A stretch of 64,000 bases of DNA from Paenibacillus polysaccharolyticus (GTDB lineage Bacteria; Bacillota; Bacilli; Paenibacillales; Paenibacillaceae), in NCBI RefSeq assembly GCF_900102085.1, contig NZ_FMVM01000014.1, positions 1-64,000 on the forward strand. Direction: 5' to 3'. The position numbers were made by a program, and so were the translations under genes. Positions 43,503 to 51,268 of the stretch are shown here, one piece after another (within the stretch, counting starts at the first letter, position 1; each line of letters starts with the position of its first letter). The notes below the pieces were generated by a model. That model was given only the letters and a program-made list of their open reading frames with translations. It was not told the origin of the DNA and searched no databases.

Positions 43503-44477
43503 TCATATCAACCGCTCTTCACCAAGAGATTTGGCAATCCCGTTGGCGATAAAGATGAGCACTAGACTGACCACACTTTTGAAGATTCCTGCCGCGGTGG
43601 CAAGTGAGTAGTTTCCAAGATTAATCCCGTATTTTAGAACAAAGATATCAATCGTCTCGGATACATCCTGCACCAGTCCGTTCCCCAGCAAATATTGAAT
43701 CTCAAAGCCTGCATTCAGTACGTTACCGACGTTGATAATCAGCAGGATAATGATGGTTGGTTTGATACTCGGAAGTGTGACATTCCACATTTTACGGAAA
43801 CGACCGGCTCCATCAATGGATGCTGCCTCATACAGACTTGGATTAATGGAAGCCATGGATGCGAGATAGATAATCGTGCCCCATCCAATCTCTTTCCACA
43901 TGCTCGACAGACCAACGATGCCCCAGAAGTATTTGGGTTCGGCAAAGAAATTAATCGGCGCATCAATCAGCCCCAGCTTGGTCATCAGCACATTCACAAT
44001 CCCGTTTTCCGTCGACAATACATTCGCAACAATGCCTGTCACGATGATCCACGATAGAAAGTGCGGAAGATAAGAAACGGTCTGCACGACACGTTTAAAT
44101 AAAACCAGCCGTAGTTCGTTAAGCAAGAGTGCCAGACCAATTGAACCGACAAATCCAAGAAACAGACTGATCAGACTCATCGCCAGTGTATTGCGAATGA
44201 CACGCAAGAAAGTCGGGTCTGTAAATAACGTTCGGAAATGATCCAGTCCTGCCCAATCCTGCTCCATAAAACCAAGGCCTGGTCTATAGTTTTGAAAAGC
44301 CATGAGCCAGCCCCATAAAGGCCCATACGCAAAAATAGCAATAAACGCAATGAAGGGGAATGACATCCACATCAATTGGCGCTGACTTTTCATTCTGGAC
44401 AAGTTATACCCGATCCAGCTCTTTCCCGAAGGGATATGACTGGTGTTGACCGAGGACTGTAGCTCCTTTTTAGCCAT
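43503..44477 (-). CDS. carbohydrate ABC transporter permease (LplB/YteP-like)
   Basis: The 324-residue permease has six helices and the EAA motif YEAASIDGAGRFRKMWNVTLP. The N-terminal 40 residues are a cytoplasmic extension. It pairs with the next permease (15 bases downstream) to form the channel fed by the LplA-like binding protein encoded upstream. The start ATG has AAGGAGAG upstream. It resembles B. subtilis LplB/YteP, part of the YtcQ-YtcP-YteP rhamnogalacturonan uptake system. Confidence 0.93.
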   Translation of the reverse strand: MAKKELQSSVNTSHIPSGKSWIGYNLSRMKSQRQLMWMSFPFIAFIAIFAYGPLWGWLMAFQNYRPGLGFMEQDWAGLDHFRTLFTDPTFLRVIRNTLAMSLISLFLGFVGSIGLALLLNELRLVLFKRVVQTVSYLPHFLSWIIVTGIVANVLSTENGIVNVLMTKLGLIDAPINFFAEPKYFWGIVGLSSMWKEIGWGTIIYLASMASINPSLYEAASIDGAGRFRKMWNVTLPSIKPTIIILLIINVGNVLNAGFEIQYLLGNGLVQDVSETIDIFVLKYGINLGNYSLATAAGIFKSVVSLVLIFIANGIAKSLGEERLI

Positions 44478-44584
44478 GCTTTTCTCTCTCCTTGATTACG
44501 AGTTTTATCTATATCATCCGAACCGGGATTCGGATGATTTCGAATCCATTCCTGTCCAATGGTTACACGTTTATGTGTGGATTA

Positions 44585-44616
44585 AGAAAGGCTACAGGAT
44601 ATCCCATAGCCTCTCT
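44585..44616 (-). terminator. intercistronic hairpin between binding protein and permease genes
   Basis: On the minus strand AGAGAGGCTA, a GGATATCC core and TAGCCTTTCT form a stem; the tail (TTAATCC) is weakly T-rich. It sits in the 321-base gap after the binding-protein gene, where partial termination or mRNA stabilisation would give more binding protein than permease. Confidence 0.6.
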
Positions 44617-44730
44617 GCCTTAAACCTAGCTATTGATTACTGATATTGATTTCTTACTAGTCGTATTACTCTTCACACCACTTATCATGCTATTTGTCAT
44701 ATTTCTCTTACCGCAGTACTTTTCGTAAGG

Positions 44731-44766
44731 CTTATCGTATTGCTTATCTTGCTTCTTATCGTATAA
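44731..44766. repeat. three 12-bp imperfect tandem repeats with CTTATC
   Basis: CTTATC begins at 44731, 44743 and 44755 (12-bp period), with a further copy at 44681; the surrounding 44640-44798 is strongly pyrimidine-rich on the plus strand, so the transcript there is purine-rich (GATAAG repeats). Function unknown. Confidence 0.55.
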
Positions 44767-44798
44767 TCTGTCTTACTACTTGCATCTGTTTCACCTGT

Positions 44799-46469
44799 TT
44801 AACCCCACAGCTCTACACGTCTGCGCACCTCTTCGGTCAGTGCATCCTCATAGGCTTTGATATCTGCACTTTCTTTCAGTGTGGATTGATATTCTTCCCA
44901 CGCCTGATCGAACTCTGCTGGTGAGGTCATGATCACTTTAGGCAACCATTTGCGTTTCACATCGTCCATCTTCTGTCTGGCAATCGTTTCTGGTTTATTC
45001 GGTTCAAAATTGAACGTGTAGATCGGGAACCATGGTTCATTCTCTTCTGCTGGTTCCAGAAAATCCGTGAATTTAGTGTATCCGTAAGCCTTGAGCACTT
45101 TTTTATCAATGTCATTCAATGTAGCAAGGTATTCTTCAGGCTGTTCTTTCGGGTCCATCGCGTTTTTACCGTCTGCTGTCATGCCTTCATGGTGAGGGAA
45201 ATATACCAGCGGGCTTCCAGTGTTGGCGAGTACCCAGTCCGGATCTTTCAAATTGGCACGTTGCTCCTCGTTACGGGAGAATACGCCTTTGTCATCCACC
45301 TGATAATCTACATCTTTCTGTCCCCACGTTCTCAGAACTTCCGTCTCCGGATCAAGCAGATCATTAATGTATTGAAGCGCTCCTTCAACATCTTTACAGC
45401 TCTTCGTGATCGCTAGTCCGCCGTTGACGTTCAGAATCGGCTTATGCTGATAACGTCCTTTTACATCTTCGGACAACGTAATGGACAGTGGTACATACGT
45501 TCTTTCATACAGCTTTTGTTTGACCAGAGAAGCCTCTGCGTCGAGGAACTGCCATCCCTGGTCGACCATTCCCAGTACGCGTCCCGTTGAAATTTTGGAA
45601 ATGTACTGATCGTAGTTGGCTGTGAACGTTTCATTGTCGACGAGCCCTTTGTTGTAGACCTCATTGATCTTTTTAAAATAAGCCTTGGCTTCCGGAATCG
45701 TATTGTAGTTTTTCGCTGTTAACGTAGCCTTGTCGATAATAGCGGCACCTTCGTTCGGGTAGCCTGCCAGGAACAACGGCGGGTTCTCCAGTGCGAAGTA
45801 ACGCCAGTCGTAAGAGATGATCTCAAAACCAATCGTTGGCTGACCATTAATCGTTGGATTTGCTGCTTTGTACTTTTCAATCAAATCGAAATATTGATCC
45901 AGCGTTTTGATTGTTGGATAGTTCGCCCACTCCAGCACCGCTTTTTGAATCCAGAACGCTTCACCATCATGGGATACTTTCATGGACTCACCCTGTAAAT
46001 TTCCGAATTGCGGAATGAAGTAGATATGACCATCCGTTGAATTCTTCATTTTCTTCCAATTGTCACCGAGATAGTTTTTGATATTCGGATATTTGTCGAT
46101 GTAGTCTTCGAGTGGCACAAGCGCACCGGCAGATACTAATTGCTGTGTACCATCACTGCCATCAATAAAATCCGGATACTCTCCGCCTGCAATCATTACT
46201 CCAATTCGTTCTTTGGCGGTCTGACCTGTGAGCCAATCCATCGTGACACGCACGCCTGTCTTTTCCTCAATAGCCTTCATTACGCGGTTATCATCAGGTG
46301 CGAGCTTGCCTGGTACAGCAAAAAATGCGGAAAACTGCTTCAGTTCTTTGCCGTCTGCCGTCTTCTCTTCCGTTTTGGATGACCCCGGCGTACAACCGGC
46401 GAGCACAACCGTAAACATCAACGTGAGTAGAACGAGTTGCCTTAATCTTTTTCTGACATCCTTTTTCAT
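44799..46469 (-). CDS. extracellular sugar-binding lipoprotein (LplA-like)
   Basis: The protein of 556 residues has a lipoprotein signal with lipobox VVLAGC (Cys at about 26). The mature part is a type 1 extracellular solute-binding protein of the large LplA/YtcQ class (EKTGVRVTMDWLTGQTAKER near the N-terminus). It should capture oligosaccharides outside and pass them to the two permeases encoded downstream. I prefer the second of two adjacent ATGs, 7 bases after GGAGG. A cre-like site lies 40 bases upstream. No chitin- or starch-specific features are visible; the ligand is probably the plant-derived oligosaccharide of the neighbouring hydrolases. Confidence 0.92.
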   Translation of the reverse strand: MKKDVRKRLRQLVLLTLMFTVVLAGCTPGSSKTEEKTADGKELKQFSAFFAVPGKLAPDDNRVMKAIEEKTGVRVTMDWLTGQTAKERIGVMIAGGEYPDFIDGSDGTQQLVSAGALVPLEDYIDKYPNIKNYLGDNWKKMKNSTDGHIYFIPQFGNLQGESMKVSHDGEAFWIQKAVLEWANYPTIKTLDQYFDLIEKYKAANPTINGQPTIGFEIISYDWRYFALENPPLFLAGYPNEGAAIIDKATLTAKNYNTIPEAKAYFKKINEVYNKGLVDNETFTANYDQYISKISTGRVLGMVDQGWQFLDAEASLVKQKLYERTYVPLSITLSEDVKGRYQHKPILNVNGGLAITKSCKDVEGALQYINDLLDPETEVLRTWGQKDVDYQVDDKGVFSRNEEQRANLKDPDWVLANTGSPLVYFPHHEGMTADGKNAMDPKEQPEEYLATLNDIDKKVLKAYGYTKFTDFLEPAEENEPWFPIYTFNFEPNKPETIARQKMDDVKRKWLPKVIMTSPAEFDQAWEEYQSTLKESADIKAYEDALTEEVRRRVELWG

Positions 46470-46508
46470 CATGACCCCTCCAGCGAAGTATGTTGAGAGA
46501 CACTCTTT

Positions 46509-46522
46509 AGAAAGCGCTTTCC
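46509..46522. promoter_or_regulatory. cre-like site (CcpA) upstream of the sugar uptake operon
   Basis: AGAAAGCGCTTTCC is a near-palindrome that fits the catabolite-responsive element core TGAAAGCGCTTTCA in 12 of 14 positions. It lies 40 bases before the binding-protein start, so glucose repression through CcpA is likely. Confidence 0.7.
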
Positions 46523-46624
46523 AAAGGTTGATTTAAAATTATCATTGTTACTTGCACTCCTCAACGGGACAAATTATAGACCTCATCCCAATAATTCCAG
46601 ATATACAAAAAATCCTACTCCCCC

Positions 46625-48229
46625 TCAAGGCGCGCAGGATGATGAATCCGAGTTATGCATCGTTTGTGCCCTTTTTCGATACTGGGCAGGCGTCTCTCCC
46701 CTGATTTTCTCAAACCGGTTAATGAAATAATCGGAGTCCCGATACCCGACCTTCGTTGCAATCTCATAGACTCTATAATCCGTTCTGCGTAACAATCGAA
46801 TGGCCTCGTCAATACGAATCTGATTCAGGTAATCACTGAAACTCACGCCATAATGCTTTTTGAAAATCTGGCCCAGATAGGCGCTATTCATGAAAAAATG
46901 CTCTCCAAGCAGCTTCAAGCTGACATTTTCCATATAGTGCTCATGAATGTAAGCCTCGACTCGCGCCAGTACACCCATTGCATTCCACTTCTGACGCTCT
47001 TTCAGCTTCTCCGCACATGTGTATGAAAAGTCGCAGAGATTCTCGATATTCTCTTCCATGGACAGCATGGCATAGTTCGTCTGCAGAAATGTGGACTGCA
47101 TCCATTCCTCATCTGAATTCAGATCCGTATCGTCCCTGTTCACCAATCCAAGCAACGTGTACGCCAAATAATGAAGATGAATGCCCACGATGCCCGGCTC
47201 AATGCGCTGCTCCAGAAAAAATTGAAAAATGGCCTGCGCATGACCGCGTATATCTTCAGTCTGTTGCTCCTCGATCGCTTGAATCAGTCCGTCAAAGAGC
47301 TGTTTCTCCCGTCCGGCTGGTTGATTGGTGAATACACTTGTGTCCATATGTTCAAAATAATAAATCGGCCCGTACGCACTAAAGAAACGTAAACTTTTAA
47401 TCTTACCGCAAGAATAATAGGACTCGTGCAGTTCCTCCAGCCTGTGCACTTCCTTGCCGACATAGATGGCTATGGATGCACCCTGTATCTGACTTAGCTC
47501 TGTATACAGCCTTGTGACGTATTGTTCCAGTGATAATGCCTCACGCTTCAGCAACAGGTCGGTCACAATATGCAGCACTCGGTTTTTCTCACCTGTAAAA
47601 GATTTCAGGACATAGCCTGCATGATTCTGATTGATATGGGCTTCCACGAGCAGACTCCCATCGTTCTGCTGTTGTTCTCGCTCCGATTCCGTTTCAATCA
47701 TCAAGCATCGCAACTTCGTCATTACATCCCCATATGAGACCTGGATACTGGCGAGTGTATCTTCATCTGCCGTTCCAAGCAAAATCGATTGCACCTGTTG
47801 AGTCATAACGATATGTTCCTGTTTTTCCTGATGCCGCTTTTCTTCCGTTCTTTCCATGAAAGCCTTGCGGAAGGCCTCCAGCACTTGCAACAACTCCTCC
47901 TTCACAATCGGTTTAAGTATATAATCGTTCACCTGATATTTGATCGCTTGTTTGGCGTACTCAAACTCATAGAAACCGCTAAGTAACACCATCTTCATCT
48001 CGCCGCCGTATTGTTCGTAGATGATTTTCGCGAGTTGCATGCCATCCATTTCCGGCATTTTAATGTCGGATATGACGAGGTCGGGCCGCATTGTTCGGAT
48101 ACATTCGAGTGCCTGTACCCCATTAGAGGCCTGACCACAAACTTGAAACCCAAGTGAATTCCAATCGATCAGCAAAATCAGTCCTTGGCGAATAAATGGC
48201 TCATCGTCCACAATCAGCACGTTGATCAT
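46625..48229 (-). CDS. YesN-type response regulator with AraC output domain
   Basis: The 534-residue regulator has a receiver domain (1-125) with Asp8/Asp9, phosphoacceptor Asp55 in ISDIKMPEMDG and Lys106, a long middle region (about 130-420) with no recognised domain, and a C-terminal AraC-type DNA-binding domain (about 435-525) with two helix-turn-helix units. It is 11 bases after the YesM-like kinase and should activate the adjacent uptake operon upstream of it. The start has AAGGAG upstream. A weak stem ATCCT/AGGAT with T6 ends the transcript at about 46607. Confidence 0.92.
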   Translation of the reverse strand: MINVLIVDDEPFIRQGLILLIDWNSLGFQVCGQASNGVQALECIRTMRPDLVISDIKMPEMDGMQLAKIIYEQYGGEMKMVLLSGFYEFEYAKQAIKYQVNDYILKPIVKEELLQVLEAFRKAFMERTEEKRHQEKQEHIVMTQQVQSILLGTADEDTLASIQVSYGDVMTKLRCLMIETESEREQQQNDGSLLVEAHINQNHAGYVLKSFTGEKNRVLHIVTDLLLKREALSLEQYVTRLYTELSQIQGASIAIYVGKEVHRLEELHESYYSCGKIKSLRFFSAYGPIYYFEHMDTSVFTNQPAGREKQLFDGLIQAIEEQQTEDIRGHAQAIFQFFLEQRIEPGIVGIHLHYLAYTLLGLVNRDDTDLNSDEEWMQSTFLQTNYAMLSMEENIENLCDFSYTCAEKLKERQKWNAMGVLARVEAYIHEHYMENVSLKLLGEHFFMNSAYLGQIFKKHYGVSFSDYLNQIRIDEAIRLLRRTDYRVYEIATKVGYRDSDYFINRFEKIRGETPAQYRKRAQTMHNSDSSSCAP

Positions 48230-48240
48230 ATTCTCGCTCC

Positions 48241-50043
48241 TTATCCCTGAGATGCTTGTACAAGCGGAATTTGTATGCGAATCGTAGTCCCCTTGTACCT
48301 TTCACTGTCAATGCTTACTTGCACACGTTCATCGAAATACATTCGAAGCCGAATATATGCATTCATCACTCCAATGCTGCTCAGTTCGCTAAGCCGTTCC
48401 AGACTCGGATCAAGCAACATCGTTCGAATGAGTTCCAGTTTGTCCTTCTCCATGCCAACTCCAGTATCTTGGATCACAATATGTAGTTGCTCGTTATACT
48501 TCTGGAATCTGACTTCCACGACTCCATCATTCAAGCCACCTTCAATACCATGGATACAAGCGTTTTCGACAAACGTTAACACGGTCAGCTTCGGAATCTT
48601 CATCTCCAATATCTCAGCATCGGTAACGTCAATAACGAACTGTAACTTCTCGCCAAACCGATATTGCTGGATCACCAGATAACTTTCGACAAAACGAATC
48701 TCATCTTGAATGCTTACGAGATCATTGCCCCAATTAATCGTTTGCCTGAGCAGCAACGCCAGCTTCTGAATGATATCAGAGGTCTCATGTTCATCCTTGA
48801 TCAGACTCCGCATGCGAATGGTTTCTAGTGTATTAAACATAAAGTGTGGATTGACCTGACTCTGTAGCGCCTTTAATTCAGCCTGTTTCTTGGAAAGTTC
48901 AAGCGCCTGCCGTTCGACCTGCCCTTTAAATACGATCTCGATCAGATTCCTGATTTTGATGACCATCGTATTGTAACTATGGGTTAAGCTACCGATCTCA
49001 TCCTTGCCCGCAGGTTCTACAATCACTTCAAATTTTTCCTGTTTAACTTGATCCAAATGCGTTGCAATTCGGCCTACCCTGTGAACAAGGGATCTGGAAA
49101 TAAGCCAGATAAGTAGTGTTGGTACCAGCAGATTAACAATAATCAGCAGAAGCAGATTGAATCTGGAATCCACGATCTCCGTCAGAAAATCCAGCTTCTC
49201 TCCACGCACAATAATCTGCCAATTTTCCGATACGACAGGAATCAATTCTGTGGATTGCCCTTCATCCTTCCCCATGGCGGACATGAGATGGAACGGCTTC
49301 CTTGCCTGATTCATCTGGGCATCATTGGAGAAAATAATCCGGTCATTCGAAACGATATAGATTTTGCCGCCCGCTCCCTCATTTTTGAACGATTTGTTAA
49401 TGAAGGCGTAGTCGAGATCTACCTTCAATACTTTTTCCACCTGTTGTTTCCCGAAATAATTGAGTTTGCGTATCAGACTAACCTTACGGCCACCTTGAGT
49501 TTGCGACATCTCTGCTTGCTGCTTGTCAAAATAGGAATAAATCATCATCTGATCATCTGTGTTCATGAGCGCCTGATACCATTCACTTTTTCGAATCTCA
49601 TCATTCAGCTTGATAAAGTTACCGCCATTTACAAACGTATCGTTATCTACATAAAACGTCACCTGATTCACTTGCTGATAACTGTAATAATACCGAACCA
49701 GATTGTTGCCGCTCAGCATATCATAATATGCAAAATAATAGTCTTCCTGATTGTTGTATTTGGACTCCATAAACCGATTCAGCGTAGCATCCGTATATAA
49801 AAAATTGGATACGTACAGGCTGTTATCCAAGCTGTTCCGAAGATTAAAGCGAATCCGTTGCTGCATTTCGTTGATCCGGCTCTGTTCTTTGGCTTCAATC
49901 TGTCCTTTGATGCTTTGATAAAACACGGCATTAGTTGCCACCACAGGAACCAGCACACAAAAAATAAACATTATGTATAACTTCGTTCTAAGACTCCAAT
50001 CATCCAGTAACTGAATACGCTTACACTTTAACTTGCGTTTCAT
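48241..50043 (-). CDS. YesM-type sensor histidine kinase
   Basis: The 600-residue membrane kinase has two membrane helices (about 22-42 and 295-317) around an extracellular dCache-like sensor, then HAMP (about 318-370), a His_kinase domain with the phosphoacceptor His400 in QVNPHFMFNTLE, and an HATPase_c domain with ENACIHGIEGG and DTGVGM. It probably senses pectic or xylan oligosaccharides outside. The start at ATG 50043 is favoured because a TATAAT -10 box lies at 50084-50089, which would exclude the ATGs at 50085 and 50076; GGGGGAG is 11 bases upstream. It is cotranscribed with the YesN gene. Confidence 0.92.
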   Translation of the reverse strand: MKRKLKCKRIQLLDDWSLRTKLYIMFIFCVLVPVVATNAVFYQSIKGQIEAKEQSRINEMQQRIRFNLRNSLDNSLYVSNFLYTDATLNRFMESKYNNQEDYYFAYYDMLSGNNLVRYYYSYQQVNQVTFYVDNDTFVNGGNFIKLNDEIRKSEWYQALMNTDDQMMIYSYFDKQQAEMSQTQGGRKVSLIRKLNYFGKQQVEKVLKVDLDYAFINKSFKNEGAGGKIYIVSNDRIIFSNDAQMNQARKPFHLMSAMGKDEGQSTELIPVVSENWQIIVRGEKLDFLTEIVDSRFNLLLLIIVNLLVPTLLIWLISRSLVHRVGRIATHLDQVKQEKFEVIVEPAGKDEIGSLTHSYNTMVIKIRNLIEIVFKGQVERQALELSKKQAELKALQSQVNPHFMFNTLETIRMRSLIKDEHETSDIIQKLALLLRQTINWGNDLVSIQDEIRFVESYLVIQQYRFGEKLQFVIDVTDAEILEMKIPKLTVLTFVENACIHGIEGGLNDGVVEVRFQKYNEQLHIVIQDTGVGMEKDKLELIRTMLLDPSLERLSELSSIGVMNAYIRLRMYFDERVQVSIDSERYKGTTIRIQIPLVQASQG

Positions 50044-50083
50044 GTCGTTGTTGTCTCCCCCACCCGTGTCATCCATTACCACC

Positions 50084-50089
50084 ATTATA
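50084..50089 (-). promoter_or_regulatory. -10 box of the YesM/YesN operon
   Basis: A perfect TATAAT on the minus strand, about 40 bases before the preferred start. No strong -35 box is evident, as expected for an activator-dependent or weak promoter. Confidence 0.45.
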
Positions 50090-50124
50090 ACGAGCCATGG
50101 TGATAATGGAATACACGTTTCGGA

Positions 50125-50832
50125 CTAACATCTTACATATTTGCGTTTAAAACCAAGCTGATTGCGGTCCAGTGCCTTTTGAATATTGTCGGAAGCACTG
50201 ATCTGCTTGCTTTTCGGCTTGTCCAGACCCACTTCAAGTGGGCCAACCCTTTTGGCCGTTTCCACCGCTAGCTCATGCAACGGAACGTAAGACATGGCGA
50301 CCGTATAGATAAATAGATTCATGGCTATTTTGGCCCGTTCAGGCGCGCTGTGAATCGTTTGTTCTACCTGCTCAAGCATCTGTCTAAGTTTACTTTCCTC
50401 AAACTCGGTATCCTTGCGGCTGCCCAAAAGCCAGCAGTAACAACTCCATCCGCCGGACATTCGCAACTCTTCTCTGCTCGCAATCCAGGTGTCTGCAACC
50501 TCCTGGGCAATATCCGTCTCCGCTAAAGTTACAGCAACGATATAATCGGACACCATATAGAAATACGCCGCATCCATCCAGCGATCAAAATCGGCGTGGG
50601 TCATCACTTTCGGGTCAGCAATCACACCTGCAAAGTACATGGCATCATAGTTGCCTGTTGCATACAATTGCTCAGCAAGCGGCTGATTTTTCTTGATCTG
50701 CTTCGCCATCGGTTTCATCGCCCCTGTCGCAACTCCAAACAAGGGTTCATGCGCACCGTTGGATATATAGATCTTTTTTGTACGTTCTTTGCCCAGAGCC
50801 TCAAGCTCTTGCATAACCTCGTTTACATTCAT
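50125..50832 (-). CDS. DNA alkylation repair-like (AlkD family) HEAT protein
   Basis: The 235-residue, all-helical protein belongs to the AlkD/DNA-alkylation-repair family of HEAT-like repeats (LFGVATGAMKPMAKQIKKNQ, MYFAGVIADPKVMT and RVGPLEVGLDKP). AlkD itself is a glycosylase for N3/N7-alkylpurines; many relatives of this class have lost catalytic residues, and I cannot verify them here. The start has GGAG upstream. A 166-bp palindromic element lies directly before the ribosome site, so the transcript would begin in or cross a long hairpin. It is not linked functionally to its sugar-utilisation neighbours. Confidence 0.85.
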   Translation of the reverse strand: MNVNEVMQELEALGKERTKKIYISNGAHEPLFGVATGAMKPMAKQIKKNQPLAEQLYATGNYDAMYFAGVIADPKVMTHADFDRWMDAAYFYMVSDYIVAVTLAETDIAQEVADTWIASREELRMSGGWSCYCWLLGSRKDTEFEESKLRQMLEQVEQTIHSAPERAKIAMNLFIYTVAMSYVPLHELAVETAKRVGPLEVGLDKPKSKQISASDNIQKALDRNQLGFKRKYVRC

Positions 50833-50851
50833 GTGAGCAGCTCCTTTGGAA

Positions 50852-51017
50852 GGATTAAGTTTACACGGACACTCCGATGACAGAAAATCCTTCTAATCGC
50901 TGTTATCCCCAGATTTTTTTCAATTCTCTCTTTCAATGGAAAAATCCGGTGATAAAGGCGACCGCTTCGCTTTTTCAGTTTTTTTCTGTCCTCTCCGTTA
51001 AAGTGTAAACTGAATCC
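50852..51017. repeat. 166-bp palindromic element (MITE-like)
   Basis: The ends are inverted: GGATTAAGTTTACAC (50852-50866) against GTGTAAACTGAATCC (51003-51017), 14 of 15 matching. Inside, GACAGAAAA and a TTATC.CC.GATTTTT block also match in the opposite arm, leaving a small loop near 50930. The whole is therefore one long imperfect hairpin. It ends about 7 bases before the ribosome site of the AlkD-like gene. No transposase or clear target-site duplication is seen. It may be a dispersed repeat. Confidence 0.65.
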
Positions 51018-51153
51018 GTTTAGTCTCATAGTAATTAAAATCAACTCGCGCTATACATAGCTTCAAGTTTTGACATAACTTTTCATTAGTCTAGCACATC
51101 AGGCCGTATGTCCATACATGTAACGTATGGCATCATAATAAATTTGTTTGTGC

Positions 51154-51208
51154 CACAAAAAGCCCAAGACTTATAGCGTATGTGCTACAGGTCATGAGCT
51201 TTTTTGTG
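51154..51208 (-). terminator. terminator of the GH105-GH112 operon
   Basis: CACAAAAAAGCTC and GGGCTTTTTGTG outer arms with an inner TGTAGC/GCTATA stem; on the minus strand the stem ends in GCTTTTTGTG. The stretch 51018-51153 holds nothing else. Confidence 0.65.
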
Positions 51209-51268
51209 TGGGAACTAATCATTTCCAAGGTCGATTCGATAACAGTACAATATGGAAAGTAGCTGATA

